From positions 5,073,963-5,137,962 of the forward strand of contig NZ_AP018207.1 in the NCBI RefSeq assembly GCF_002367995.1: a stretch of 64,000 nucleotides of DNA, in the 5' to 3' direction. The position numbers and the translations under genes were made by a program. Source of the DNA: Calothrix brevissima NIES-22 (GTDB lineage Bacteria; Cyanobacteriota; Cyanobacteriia; Cyanobacteriales; Nostocaceae). How positions within the stretch are numbered: position 1 is the stretch's first letter; each line of letters starts with the position of its first letter. This document shows, piece by piece, positions 37,304-45,933 of the stretch. The notes below the pieces were generated by a model. That model was not told where the DNA came from. It saw only the letters and a list, made by a program, of their open reading frames with translations, and did no database searches.

Positions 37304-38254
37304 TTACTCAGCAGCGCTAGAACTCAAGCTCATGCTTTCCCATAACACCATGTGGGGCGCGGTGGGTATGGGTTGGTGTAAACCAATCAGCTGGGCGAGA
37401 ATGTTTTTTAACTGAGTACGGGGAACGATTTCGTCAACGAAACCATGCTTGAGCAAATCTTCGGCAGTTTGGAAATCTTCGGGTAGTTTTTCGCGGATGG
37501 TTTGCTCAATGACTCGTCTACCGGCAAAGCCAATGGTAGCTTTGGGTTCTGCGAGGATGATGTCGCCTAACATGGCAAAACTGGCTGTTACACCCCCGGT
37601 GGTAGGATGAGTCAAAACAGGAATATATAAAAGTTTGGCGTCGCGATGGCGTTGTAAGGCGGCGGAAATTTTCGCCATTTGCATCAGGGAAAGCATACCT
37701 TCTTGCATTCTCGCCCCCCCAGAGGTGCAGACGATGATTACCGGGTAACGGCGTTGGGTGGCTTGCTCAATCATGCGGGTGAGTTTTTCCCCGACGACGG
37801 AACCCATGCTTCCACCCATGAAGCGGAAATCCATTACTCCTAAAGCTACGGGTAAACCATTAATTTGACCAAAACCAGTTTTTACCGCATCAATTAAACC
37901 AATTTTCTCTTGCATTTCCCGCAAGCGATCGCTGTAGGGTTTGCGATCGCGAAATTGCAGGGGATCGGTAGGACGCAAATTCTCGTCCATTGGTCGCCAA
38001 GTGTTAGCATCAATTAATTGGCGAATGCGTTCGTCGCTATCTACTCGATTATGATGACCGCATTCCACACAAACCATCTGATTTGCTTTTAGGTCTTTTG
38101 TATAGGTGAGTACACCACACTTAGCGCACTTGTGCCATAACCCATCAGCAATTTCTCTTTCTTGACGTTCCTGATTAATAGTGCCTGATTTCCGGCGATT
38201 TGCAAACCAATCCAATAGTGACTTTAAACCGCGTGATTCTTCGTTGTTTGCCAT
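37304..38254 (-). CDS. accD: Acetyl-CoA carboxylase carboxyltransferase subunit beta
   Basis: 316 aa. The N-terminal C4 zinc finger is CAKC...CVECGHHNR (about 42-66). The crotonase-like carboxyltransferase core has [77 protein letters not shown] and [13 protein letters not shown]. It works with AccA to transfer the carboxyl group from biotin to acetyl-CoA, the first step of fatty-acid synthesis. Intact; encoded alone, as is usual in cyanobacteria. Confidence 0.96.
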   Translation of the reverse strand: MANNEESRGLKSLLDWFANRRKSGTINQERQEREIADGLWHKCAKCGVLTYTKDLKANQMVCVECGHHNRVDSDERIRQLIDANTWRPMDENLRPTDPLQFRDRKPYSDRLREMQEKIGLIDAVKTGFGQINGLPVALGVMDFRFMGGSMGSVVGEKLTRMIEQATQRRYPVIIVCTSGGARMQEGMLSLMQMAKISAALQRHRDAKLLYIPVLTHPTTGGVTASFAMLGDIILAEPKATIGFAGRRVIEQTIREKLPEDFQTAEDLLKHGFVDEIVPRTQLKNILAQLIGLHQPIPTAPHMVLWESMSLSSSAAE

Positions 38255-38836
38255 TTTTATCTTATTAATTGGGTAATGAGGTCGAAAACTGAGTCAAGAA
38301 GCTAGAGGGATTACAGGGTAAAAAGTCCTCATTCCCCAGTCGTGATTTGGGACTGTGGACTGGATATGGTTTGTGTGGTGGCTCCGCTAGGGGAAAGACA
38401 CGTTTGTTCATCCCGTTTGGCTCTTGACTATATGACTAATCGTCAAATTACGCTTCTTAGCTATTCAGACCTTATTTTGCATCTTTGGTTGCCAGCTTAA
38501 CGAAAATGCTGATGCCAACACAACTGTGTTATCAGTTTTATCTTTGTGAAAGTATTGGCAAAGGTCTTACATATTAATCCCCCCCAACAGGACGCTCTTC
38601 CCCAACCCCAGAAGGGGACACTTGCTCCCAAATCAAGACTTCGTATTGCTAGGTTATGAGCAGTTAGCTCGTTAAGAGGGTAATACTGGTCACAGGATGA
38701 TATTACCAAAATCTGAAGAATTAATGGCGTAATGACAGTTACAGTCATGGGGGTAGAAATTTCTTATGATTGATTAATGGGTTTTAAAATGGGATTTTAA
38801 ATTGTCCATGTGCGACTTTGTTTTTGCCTCCTTTAT
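38255..38836. other. Intergenic region between pilD and accD
   Basis: About 580 bp upstream of accD. A short hairpin (CCCCAACCCCAGAAGGGG near 38608) is visible. Frames open here have no ribosome site or family features. The accD promoter should lie in this interval. Confidence 0.45.
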
Positions 38837-39658
38837 TTAAATTACTGGAAAAAATAGCCGCAAGTACGCCGATAAAATCGCTTCACCGCCAAATAAGGCG
38901 ATCGCTGCTCCAATCGCCAGAAATGGCCCAAAGGGTATTTTTTGACCAAATCTGTGCTTTGAGAATGTAATTGAGGCAATCCCTACTAAGGTTCCCACTC
39001 CACAAGCGATAAAAGCCGCTAGCAGCAAATATTTCCACCCCAGCCAAGCCCCCATCATGGCGGCTAGTTTGGCATCGCCTGCGCCCATTGCGGTTTTACC
39101 CAGAGCAATGGAGCCAAAAAGGGCGATCGCATCAAATAACCACAATCCCACCACTGCGCCAACTATTCCCATCATTAAATGTCTAATAGCTCCCACAGAA
39201 CTACCTTCAGGAAACAATCCGATAACTATTTGAAATATTATTCCCAATACCAAACCCGACTGCGTCAGTTGGTTTGGTAATGTCATAGTATCTAAATCGA
39301 TGAGGGATAAGGCCAATAACCAGCTACAAAACGCCCAATAACCAATTGTTAAAATAGAAACTTTAAATAAAAGAAAAACTAGTAAAAATATTACGCCCGT
39401 TAACGCTTCTACCACCGGATAGCGGGCAGAAATCTTGCTTTTACAATAACGACACCGACCTTTTAACCATAGCCAGCCAAAAACAGGCACATTATCGTAG
39501 GCTTTTAGTTGGTTGAGGCAATGGGGACAGCGAGACGGCGGCCAAAGTACCGATAATCCGGCTGGTAACCGATAAACCACAACATTGATAAAACTACCGA
39601 TAGATGCACCTAAGGCGAAGACAACAGCACTCGCCGGCAGGATTATTAGAATATCCAT
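38837..39658 (-). CDS. pilD: Prepilin peptidase / N-methyltransferase (A24)
   Basis: 273 aa polytopic membrane protein. The N-terminal methylase/zinc region has CPHCLNQLKAYDNVPVFGWL and CRYCKSKISARYPVVEALTG. The two aspartates of the aspartic protease site are in ALSLIDLDTMTLPN and GAGDAKLAAMMGAWLGW. It cleaves type IV prepilin leader peptides and methylates the new N terminus. It supports the pili needed for hormogonium motility and DNA uptake. Confidence 0.95.
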   Translation of the reverse strand: MDILIILPASAVVFALGASIGSFINVVVYRLPAGLSVLWPPSRCPHCLNQLKAYDNVPVFGWLWLKGRCRYCKSKISARYPVVEALTGVIFLLVFLLFKVSILTIGYWAFCSWLLALSLIDLDTMTLPNQLTQSGLVLGIIFQIVIGLFPEGSSVGAIRHLMMGIVGAVVGLWLFDAIALFGSIALGKTAMGAGDAKLAAMMGAWLGWKYLLLAAFIACGVGTLVGIASITFSKHRFGQKIPFGPFLAIGAAIALFGGEAILSAYLRLFFPVI

Positions 39659-39780
39659 AATTAGTCATTAGTCATTAGTCCTTTGTTATTTGTACTTTGT
39701 CAGTCGTCAGTTGTCAGTTTTTAACTATCATCTGTCCCTTGTCATTCCTCATTTGTCTTGCAACCAATGATTAATGACTA

Positions 39781-39842
39781 GTGACTGTTGAGTGTTGACT
39801 GTTGACTGTTGAGTGTTGACTGTTGACTAATGACTGTTGACT
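39781..39842. repeat. Tandem TTGACTG / TTGAGTG repeat
   Basis: About eight degenerate 7-mers (GTTGACT, GTTGAGT) that end at the stop codon of the 39841-40110 gene. Not coding. Confidence 0.8.
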
Positions 39843-40110
39843 AATACATCTGGGATTCAATTTGACTTAACGGCACAAAACATTCTTGCGGTAAAAGAAC
39901 TGGCTGATTAGTAAAAATTACCTTACCGCGATGAGTAACACGATTAATAGCTACACCTGTAGGCTGTCCAGTAACTTCTGGATGTGCTTCGCAGAGAGTG
40001 TAGTAAATCTGACCAGCAGCCCGGATAACAGCAGGATCGGCCAAAGGTGGCTGAGAATACTGACTGCGGGGAGCAGTATAATTTTCGTTTCCTTGTCGTA
40101 AAGCGTACAC
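39841..40110 (-). CDS. Small hypothetical protein
   Basis: 89 aa, GTG start directly after an in-frame stop, with no Shine-Dalgarno. A hydrophilic N terminus (RQGNENYTAPRSQYSQPPL) is followed by an ordered part, PAVIRAAGQIYYTLCEAHPE and GVAINRVTHRGKVIFTNQPVLLPQECFVPL, which has the codon and hydrophobic pattern of a real protein. It lies between pilD and leuB on the same strand. No family recognised. Confidence 0.65.
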   Translation of the reverse strand: MYALRQGNENYTAPRSQYSQPPLADPAVIRAAGQIYYTLCEAHPEVTGQPTGVAINRVTHRGKVIFTNQPVLLPQECFVPLSQIESQMY

Positions 40111-40189
40111 TATGGATGTTATTGCTTTCTAGATTTGTCTCTAGTTTATATGAAAGTTTCCGTAACGGTTGCCAAAATGATCCAGTTGT

Positions 40190-40268
40190 TGGGCATTGGG
40201 CATTGGGCATTGGGCAGGGGGGACAAGGAAGACAAGGGGGACAAGGGGGACAAGGGGGACAAGGAAGA
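40190..40268. repeat. GGGCATT array followed by GGGGGACAA array
   Basis: Three copies of GGGCATT then about six copies of the 9-mer GACAAGGGG / GACAAGGAA. It is the inverse complement of the pair of arrays at 37101-37288. Confidence 0.82.
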
Positions 40269-40291
40269 ATAATGACAAATAAATCTTGTAC

Positions 40292-40311
40292 AGACGCGAT
40301 TCATCGCGTCT
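40292..40311. repeat. AGACGCGAT palindrome, copy 2
   Basis: AGACGCGAT and ATCGCGTCT around TC. With its flanks (CTTGTAC on the left) it is the reverse complement of the copy at 56562. Confidence 0.8.
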
Positions 40312-40320
40312 CTGTCTCTA

Positions 40321-41403
40321 CTAACTAATTGCTTTAATTAAAGCTTCACCCATAGCGCGACAGCCTAAAAGATTGGTACCAGGGGAGAGAATATCGCCGG
40401 TGCGATCGCCTTGTTCGAGAACTTGGAAGACGGCGTTTTCGATGGCGTCGGCTGCGGCTGGTTGATCTAGGGCGTAGCGCAGCATCATGGCTGCACTTAA
40501 TACTTGGGCTAAGGGGTTGGCTTTGTCTTGTCCGGCGATATCTGGGGCGGAACCGTGAACCGGTTCAAAGACACCGGGGGCGGAAGCACCTAGACTAGCT
40601 GAAGGGAGCATTCCTATACTACCTGTGAGCATGGCAGCAGCATCGGAGAGAATATCGCCAAATAAATTCCCGGTGACGATGGTATCAAATTGTTTGGGGG
40701 CGCGGACTAATTGCATTGCCGCATTATCGACGTAGAGGTGAGAGAGTTCCACATCGGGATATTCTTGGGAAAGTTTGGTGATGCGATCGCGCCATAGTTG
40801 AGATACTTCTAAAACATTGGCTTTATCCACTGAACAAAGTTTCTTACCGCGTTTTCTGGCGGTTTCAAAGGCGACTCTGCCAATGCGATCGATTTCTGAT
40901 TCGGTGTAAACCATTGTATTTACACCCCGTTTCTCTCCTGTCTCGGTTTCAAAAATCCCCTTGGGTTTACCGAAGTAAATTCCTCCAGTGAGTTCGCGCA
41001 CCACCATAATATCAACGCCTTCCACAACTTCCCGCTTTAAAGTTGAGGCATCAATTAACTGGGGTAAAATTTTTGCAGGGCGCAAATTGGCAAATAATCC
41101 CAATCCTGCACGTAATCCTAACAATCCCGCTTCTGGGCGGAGATGAGATGCTAAAGTATCCCACTTGTAACCACCAATAGCAGCGAGTAATACTGCATCG
41201 CTATTGCGACAGGTATCTAAGGTTGCAGCTGGTAGGGGTTCGCCAGTAGCGTCAATAGCTGCACCACCAATTAAAGCTTCTTGAAAATCAAAACTTAGAT
41301 CAAATTTTGTCCCCACGACTTTCAGCACATCTACCGCTACGGCCATAATTTCGGGGCCAATGCCATCGCCGGGGAGTAAAGTAATGCGGTAGTTTTGGGT
41401 CAT
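40321..41403 (-). CDS. leuB: 3-Isopropylmalate dehydrogenase
   Basis: 360 aa. [13 protein letters not shown] at the start; substrate-site arginines in [15 protein letters not shown] and [14 protein letters not shown]; the metal/NAD region [17 protein letters not shown]; and the NAD loop [21 protein letters not shown], all typical of LeuB rather than isocitrate dehydrogenase. It catalyses oxidative decarboxylation in leucine biosynthesis. Intact. Confidence 0.96.
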   Translation of the reverse strand: MTQNYRITLLPGDGIGPEIMAVAVDVLKVVGTKFDLSFDFQEALIGGAAIDATGEPLPAATLDTCRNSDAVLLAAIGGYKWDTLASHLRPEAGLLGLRAGLGLFANLRPAKILPQLIDASTLKREVVEGVDIMVVRELTGGIYFGKPKGIFETETGEKRGVNTMVYTESEIDRIGRVAFETARKRGKKLCSVDKANVLEVSQLWRDRITKLSQEYPDVELSHLYVDNAAMQLVRAPKQFDTIVTGNLFGDILSDAAAMLTGSIGMLPSASLGASAPGVFEPVHGSAPDIAGQDKANPLAQVLSAAMMLRYALDQPAAADAIENAVFQVLEQGDRTGDILSPGTNLLGCRAMGEALIKAIS

Positions 41404-41505
41404 AGCTAGTTTTTACTGGGTAAATGCTTGCAGATTAAATATCATACCTAGCAAAGTGTACTCATGAGTTAATAGATATGCGGTAAAAATTCTTTTTTAT
41501 CAAGA

Positions 41506-41689
41506 AAGGCAGAGGGCAGGAGGCAGAAGGCAGAAGGGAATTCTGATTCCTGCCCTCTGCCACGACCGAAGGGAGTAAGGGTTTAAGACCCCCACCAAAT
41601 TGAAAATTTGGTGGCTCTTGTTTAGGAGGGGTCAGAATCCCCTTCTAAACAAAACCTTCTGCCCTCTGCCCTCTGCCTTCTGCCTTCTT
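41506..41689. repeat. Palindromic repeat with GGCAGAAGGCAGAGGG arms
   Basis: GCAGAGGGCAGGAGGCAGAA at the left pairs with the CTGCCCTCTGCC-type right end. An inner hairpin CCACCAAATT-GA-AAATTTGGTGG is at 41592-41614, and CTTGTTTAGGAGGGG / CCCCTTCTAAACAA form another stem. Likely MITE-like; no second copy is in the window. Confidence 0.65.
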
Positions 41690-41757
41690 CAACGGCAAAT
41701 TTACCCGCAAGGCTACAATTAAACTAAATCTATTTTGAGAACCATAGTTTTTCATGG

Positions 41758-41840
41758 GTAGTGGGAGCATCTTGCTCCCTGATGGTAGTAGCGGGCAAGA
41801 CTTCGGCGTGAGCGCTCAGTCGAACGCTGCCCGCACTACT
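41758..41840. repeat. Hairpin repeats related to the core of MITE family A
   Basis: TAGTGGGAGCATCTTGCTCCCT is a small hairpin also found at 43120-43143. It is followed by GTAGCGGGCAAGACTTCGGC up to CTGCCCGCACTAC, which carries, inverted, the same insert as MITE-A copies 2 and 3. Confidence 0.7.
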
Positions 41841-41914
41841 CTAGGTTTCAAGATGGACGAAGTTTAAACTAAATCTCTGGTAAAAACAGGATAAAAAAGG
41901 CTAGATAAAATGCC

Positions 41915-42478
41915 ATGACCGTAACTACCTATAAATGGTCAGTTGAACGCTATCACCAAGCAATAGAAGCAGGCATTTTTGACGGACAGCCGATTGAACT
42001 ATTGCGCGGCGATCTGATTGTTATGCCCCCAGAACGCGAACCTCACGCCTATTACAACACAGAAACTGCCGATTATCTCCGCGCACTACTGGGCGAACGG
42101 GTAAAAATCCGCGATGCGAAACCTATCACTTTACCCAATGATTCCGAACCCGCCCCTGATATTGCAGTTGTTAAACCTTTAGGCGAAATTTACTTGCAAC
42201 ATCACCCTTACCCGGAAGATATTTTCTGGGTAATTGAATTTTCCCAAGCTACCCTAAGTAAAGATTTAAACGAGAAAAAAGAAATTTATGGGAAAGCAGG
42301 AATTATTGAATACTGGGTTGTTAACCTCAAGACTCCGCAATTACAGGTATTTCGCGACCTCAATAATGGAGAATACAAAACTGAACTAACATTCACTACA
42401 GGTACTATTTCGCCCTTGGCTTTTCCTGATGTATCCGTACAAGTTCAGCGTCTTATCGGTTTACCAAAAATAAAATAG
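41915..42478 (+). CDS. Uma2-family (DUF820) putative restriction-like endonuclease
   Basis: 187 aa PD-(D/E)XK-like fold, a family greatly expanded in cyanobacteria. Motifs are WSVERYHQAIEAGIFDG, IELLRGDLIVMPPE, EPAPDIAVVKPLGEIY (Asp), FWVIEFSQATLSKDLNEKKEIYGKAGIIEYWVV (Glu-x-Ser then Lys) and a C-terminal beta stretch. The metal-binding D...E..S...K pattern is intact. Biological role in this family is unknown. Start ATG 41915. Confidence 0.9.
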   Translation: MTVTTYKWSVERYHQAIEAGIFDGQPIELLRGDLIVMPPEREPHAYYNTETADYLRALLGERVKIRDAKPITLPNDSEPAPDIAVVKPLGEIYLQHHPYPEDIFWVIEFSQATLSKDLNEKKEIYGKAGIIEYWVVNLKTPQLQVFRDLNNGEYKTELTFTTGTISPLAFPDVSVQVQRLIGLPKIK

Positions 42479-42618
42479 CCAAAAAATAAACAGACGCGAT
42501 CGCTCGCGCCTGGTTACTAAGTTAGGAGTGTTAAATGAACAAGTTTTGACTTCTTGCTCTTAGCTACTACAAACCCCCAACACTCAATTCCAGATTCTCA
42601 TTAGTCAAATTGATATCG

Positions 42619-42855
42619 TTTTGATTGTCGTCAATGTTGTGTTGATTCGCGTCAATGTTGTGTTGATTGTCGTCAACGTTGCGTTGATTGTCGTCAACGT
42701 TGTGTTGATTGTCGTCAATGTTGCGTTGATTGTCGTCAACGTTGTGTTGATTGTCGTCAACGTTGTGTTGATTGTCGTCAATGCTGTGTTGATTGTCGTC
42801 AATGCTGTGTTGATTGTCGTCAATGCTGTGTTGATTGTCGTCAATGCTGTGTTGA
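42619..42855. repeat. 21-bp tandem repeat array (about 11 units)
   Basis: Unit GTTGTGTTGATTGTCGTCAA plus C or T, with u1-u11 starting at 42636 and repeating exactly every 21 bp. As 21 is a multiple of 3, frames stay open: on the minus strand it could encode heptads IDDNQHS. The substitutions among units (AGC/AAC, CGC/CAC, ATT/GTT, GAC/GCG) all change the amino acid in that frame, which speaks against a conserved protein, although an ORF 42567-42989 exists. Best called a non-coding minisatellite; coding is possible but unsupported. Confidence 0.85.
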
Positions 42856-43015
42856 AATACTGTAATTATCAGCTTTTCCAGCTTAAACCGACCTATGGTA
42901 AAGGCGATCGCACTCACGGAAAATACAGCAGATTGCCAGTTTGTCAAGTATAAATCATCGTAGGGGCATAAGCACCGCTTTGCCCCCACCCGGCGACATC
43001 ATTTAGCTAAAATCA

Positions 43016-43270
43016 GGCGATCGCATTTACTGAAAAATATCACAGGCGATCGCATTTAATGAAAAATATCACAAGCGATCGCAAACCGGAAACACCCCAA
43101 TTTTACCGGGAATAAATTTGTAGTGGGAGCATCTTGCTCCCTAATGTCACAAAAGCAAGCGATCGCATTTAATGAAAAATATCACAAGCGATCGCATTTG
43201 CTGAAAAATATCACAAGCGATCGCATTTGCTGAAAAATATCACAAGCGATCGCAAACCGGAAACACCCAA
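43016..43270. repeat. HIP1-containing 29-bp tandem repeats, two blocks
   Basis: Unit GCGATCGCATTTAATGAAAA ATATCACAA (29 bp). Block 1 has HIP1 octamers at about 43018, 43047 and 43076; block 2 at about 43159, 43188, 43217 and 43246. Each block ends in GCGATCGCAAACCGGAAACA CCC. The blocks are separated by a 60-bp insert with the TAGTGGGAGCATCTTGCTCC hairpin. Looks like a duplicated array of HIP1 sites. Confidence 0.85.
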
Positions 43271-43298
43271 AGCTATCAGCAAATACAAGTGCTGAAAT

Positions 43299-43450
43299 AG
43301 GCGACTTACAAAAAATAAATTACCCATATTTCGTAGTGCGAGCAGCGTTCGACTGAGCGCTCACGCCGAAGTCTTGCTCGCTGGTGTTCAAAAGCGAGCG
43401 AGACGCTCGCACTACAAATTTATTGGGTATTTAAAAAATTGGATGTCCCT
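43299..43450. mobile_element. MITE-like repeat, family A, copy 3 (152 bp)
   Basis: Ends GGCGACTTACAAAAAATAAA (one base off the consensus) and GGATGTCCCT. The inner hairpin carries the same AGCGTTCGACTGAGCGCTCA insert as copy 2, but only that one. Confidence 0.82.
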
Positions 43451-43467
43451 AGCAGGTTCAGCAGTAG

Positions 43468-44676
43468 TTAACTTTGCACAGATAAATTCCGTTTGAGTTG
43501 CAATCCTATCAACAATCCGACAATGACAAAGGCTGTCATGTAAGCCAAACTAATAAACCGCACTGAAAAAGGTGGTGCGACTCCTTCCACATCTATGAGT
43601 TTTTCTAGCTGAAATGGCTTAAATTGACGTTCAGCATTGGGTTGAGGCGCAATTTCTACTTGTAGTTTATGGGGTGCGCCATCAAAAAATCCTTGTTCCC
43701 AAGAAAATTGTCCTGTGGAATCAGTTACAGTTTTGTAAGCAAAATTGACAAAACCATCTTCAACCATGATGGTTTTAATATTTAAAAGTAAGTCAGGAAT
43801 TGGTTGATTAGTTTTTTCATCAGTTACTTTTAATTGCAAAGCCGCAGTTTCACCAACGCTGGTGTTAGTAGATCCTAATAATTGCAGTTGCAAACCTTGT
43901 TGACGAACAATTCCCGAATTATCAACTTGTAGCGCAGTTGTTGAACCATGTTCGTGATGCCCTTGATGCTCTTGATGCTCGTGACTGTGTGAGTGTCCTG
44001 CACCTTGGGATTGAGCAACTTCTGCACTGATGTTAATAAATAATAGAGCTGCGATCGCCACGACAGTCAACCCACTTAATAATAATCGCACTCGTTGGGG
44101 TGCAATTTCTCCCGGTGCGATCGCTTGTCTTCCACCAATTACCCAACCGCCACCTAGCCCAACTAGTAATAAAATCACAGCAAGAATCGCAAAATTCCGA
44201 TATTTTACTGAATTCTCAGCTACTGGTAATGTCAGGGTTTGCTGAATTGGTGTAAAAGCATTGGCAACAACAGGGGTAACATTCACCTTAAGTTGGTAAT
44301 TTCCCCGAATTGGTAACATTTGCTCAACTTCTAACTCGCCTTTAGGGGCGATAGTTTCCAAATCTAGAAGCTTGCTTCCCTCGACTATGGGAAAATCTGT
44401 AGTAAACCAAGGATTATGGGGTGGGTTAACAATTTCCAGGTTAAATTTAGCGTTCTCTAAGGCTTTACCTGTAGCGTCTTCGGCTCGTAGAACTAATTTT
44501 ACTGGCGATTGGGGGGTAGTGGCTTCGGCTTCAAAGGGTATAACTTTGCTGGCTGGTGCTGGGTTCACCAGTCGCACTCCTGGCGCGGGGGATGCGGAGA
44601 AGCCGATAAAACTATAAAAAACTACACTCACCATACAAATAGCACTGATGAGTGTATAAAGCTTAAATTTCGACAT
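43468..44676 (-). CDS. His-rich membrane protein next to CbtB (putative cobalt handling)
   Basis: About 402 aa from ATG 44676 (a GTG two codons upstream is possible). A signal/TM helix (about 5-27) is followed by an extracytoplasmic beta domain (VRLVNPAPASK..., YtkA/FixH-like), a TM helix (about 160-182), a second TM (about 200-216), a histidine-rich loop GHSHSHEHQEHQGHHEHGS, a second beta domain (TSVGETAALQLKVTDEKTNQ) and a last TM (about 378-397). The His cluster suggests binding of Co, Ni or Zn. It is 171 nt downstream of cbtB, behind a cobalamin-riboswitch-like leader, so it is most likely part of cobalt import. No named family fits the whole length. Confidence 0.75.
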   Translation of the reverse strand: MSKFKLYTLISAICMVSVVFYSFIGFSASPAPGVRLVNPAPASKVIPFEAEATTPQSPVKLVLRAEDATGKALENAKFNLEIVNPPHNPWFTTDFPIVEGSKLLDLETIAPKGELEVEQMLPIRGNYQLKVNVTPVVANAFTPIQQTLTLPVAENSVKYRNFAILAVILLLVGLGGGWVIGGRQAIAPGEIAPQRVRLLLSGLTVVAIAALLFINISAEVAQSQGAGHSHSHEHQEHQGHHEHGSTTALQVDNSGIVRQQGLQLQLLGSTNTSVGETAALQLKVTDEKTNQPIPDLLLNIKTIMVEDGFVNFAYKTVTDSTGQFSWEQGFFDGAPHKLQVEIAPQPNAERQFKPFQLEKLIDVEGVAPPFSVRFISLAYMTAFVIVGLLIGLQLKRNLSVQS

Positions 44677-44853
44677 TTTCACTGTGAATTTCTACAGTAA
44701 TAGTGGAGTTTATCGAACCCTGTGAACCCAGCTGACAAGTTTTCAATTACTCATTTTTGCTGTTAATTGTGGAGAATCTTGTGCGCTGGATTTCACACAG
44801 ATTATTCCCCCATTCCTGGAGGATATGGGGGTGGTTAAACAGTGGCTAACTGT

Positions 44854-45045
44854 TTAGTGACAAGGTACCAACAGGGTATGGTGACGGGGGCTATGTACGC
44901 GATCGTGAATTGCCGGATAGGTTGTAAAATAAACAGTCCACAGTGTCAACGCACAAAGGGAAACAAAAAGTGTTGCTTGCACAGGCGTTGATAAAGTCAC
45001 GTTAGCCGTTTTTTGCAACACTGAAGGATGAGTTTGAGTTGTCAT
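44854..45045 (-). CDS. cbtB: CbtB-type cobalt transporter subunit
   Basis: 63 aa: a short polar N terminus, one TM helix (about 25-45, ATLFVSLCALTLWTVYFTTY) and a His-rich C-terminal tail HDRVHSPRHHTLLVPCH. This is the CbtB layout (single helix followed by an HxxxH...RHH...CH tail). GAGGT lies 6 nt before the ATG. CbtB genes are characteristically under cobalamin riboswitches, and one appears to lie upstream. CbtA itself is not in the window; the 43468 gene may take its place. Confidence 0.82.
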   Translation of the reverse strand: MTTQTHPSVLQKTANVTLSTPVQATLFVSLCALTLWTVYFTTYPAIHDRVHSPRHHTLLVPCH

Positions 45046-45065
45046 CTTATACCTCGCATAAATTT

Positions 45066-45177
45066 AGAACAGTGAACGCATCGGCGGGTGTTCCGGCTGG
45101 GCTAGCTTTAGCAACTGTTTTCTTGATGAACCACGAATTCATACCCAAGTTTTCCCTTTACCTTTAGCGGCTGTTCT
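45066..45177 (-). promoter_or_regulatory. Compact cobalamin riboswitch (candidate)
   Basis: On the minus strand: AGAACAG (45177-45171) and CTGTTCT (45072-45066) form a 7-bp closing stem. Between them are GGGAAAACTTGGGTATGAAT (typical GGGAA...GGTG.GAAT element) and the B12 box AGCCGGAACACCCGCC (45098-45083), close to the consensus AGYCAGAAYRCCCGCC. The CCGCnACTGT junction segment is not clearly present, which leaves some doubt or points to the short cobalamin-II type. It lies about 20 nt before the Shine-Dalgarno of cbtB, where it could control translation. Confidence 0.72.
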
Positions 45178-45933
45178 CCACTAAAACCGATTATTACGCA
45201 AATTACACAATATCTTAGATTTTATTCCCGTGCCAGTATATATATTTATGCAAAAATCCTGAGACTTAGGGGTTAGGGGCTAGGGGCTAGGGACTTGTGG
45301 GTTTTTTCCGTGTAGTTACAGTTATTGAAAATAGCGCCTGGGGAATTAGTCGTTTGTCATTAGTTGTTGATTTTCTCCCCTGATGATGAAATCTCAGTTT
45401 AAATACTTAATATTATATTTTCTTAATTTCTCCTCCTACTGTAAATCTACTGATGATGCTAAGATTTTTTAAAGCGTATTTTTTACATTTATAACTTAGT
45501 ATAGACACTGCCTATAAAAGTAACCGATATACATATACAGATGACAGACGATCTGATGTAGATTGACAAATAATTTGTCAAGTTATTCATGCTTGTTTGC
45601 TGGGCTGTGGCGAAATCTCATGTTTTGAGTTGGCAATCTGAAGCTGTAAAAAATGCTGAAACAGGTAATCAACAGAATTTAAAGTGATGACAAAGAAGCC
45701 GCCATTTTGGTGAAATAATTCGTCACTCGACAAGCAAGAGCGATCGCTTTCCCTGGGTATGTGCGATCGCCTATTTTGATGACGAAAATTTTTGTTTTAT
45801 CTGGCACATAAACCAAGTTGGCTATGGTAAGCCTTGTGTTTTTTGCCACTTATAGCTTCAGGCGACGAGGTGCATGAGTAAGAGTTTCTCTATCTACCTA
45901 TTTACAACCTGTGAAACAAAGGAGTAAAAATCT
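45178..45933. other. Intergenic region between cbtB leader and RTX gene
   Basis: About 750 bp without a recognised gene. Holds CCCTAGC-type 7-mers (about 45265-45290), a perfect palindrome TTGACAAA-TAA-TTTGTCAA at 45563-45581, and two HIP1 sites near 45742 and 45767. The RTX-gene promoter should be here. Confidence 0.5.
45563..45581. promoter_or_regulatory. Perfect 8-bp-arm palindrome, candidate operator
   Basis: TTGACAAA and TTTGTCAA around TAA, 353 nt upstream of the RTX gene. The left arm contains a consensus -35 (TTGACA), but no good -10 is at the right distance. Could bind a dimeric repressor; unproven. Confidence 0.4.

Noticed and set aside
37084-37320. 78-codon frame SLSPLSSLSPL
   Set aside because: Translation of the TTGTCCCCC tandem repeat, overlapping the accD 3' end.
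42621-42953. Plus-strand hydrophobic frame VLIVVNV across the 21-bp repeat
   Set aside because: Open only because the unit length is a multiple of three; no start signal.
43016-43270. Possible CRISPR array because of regular 29-bp repeats
   Set aside because: Units are contiguous without unique spacers; no cas genes nearby.
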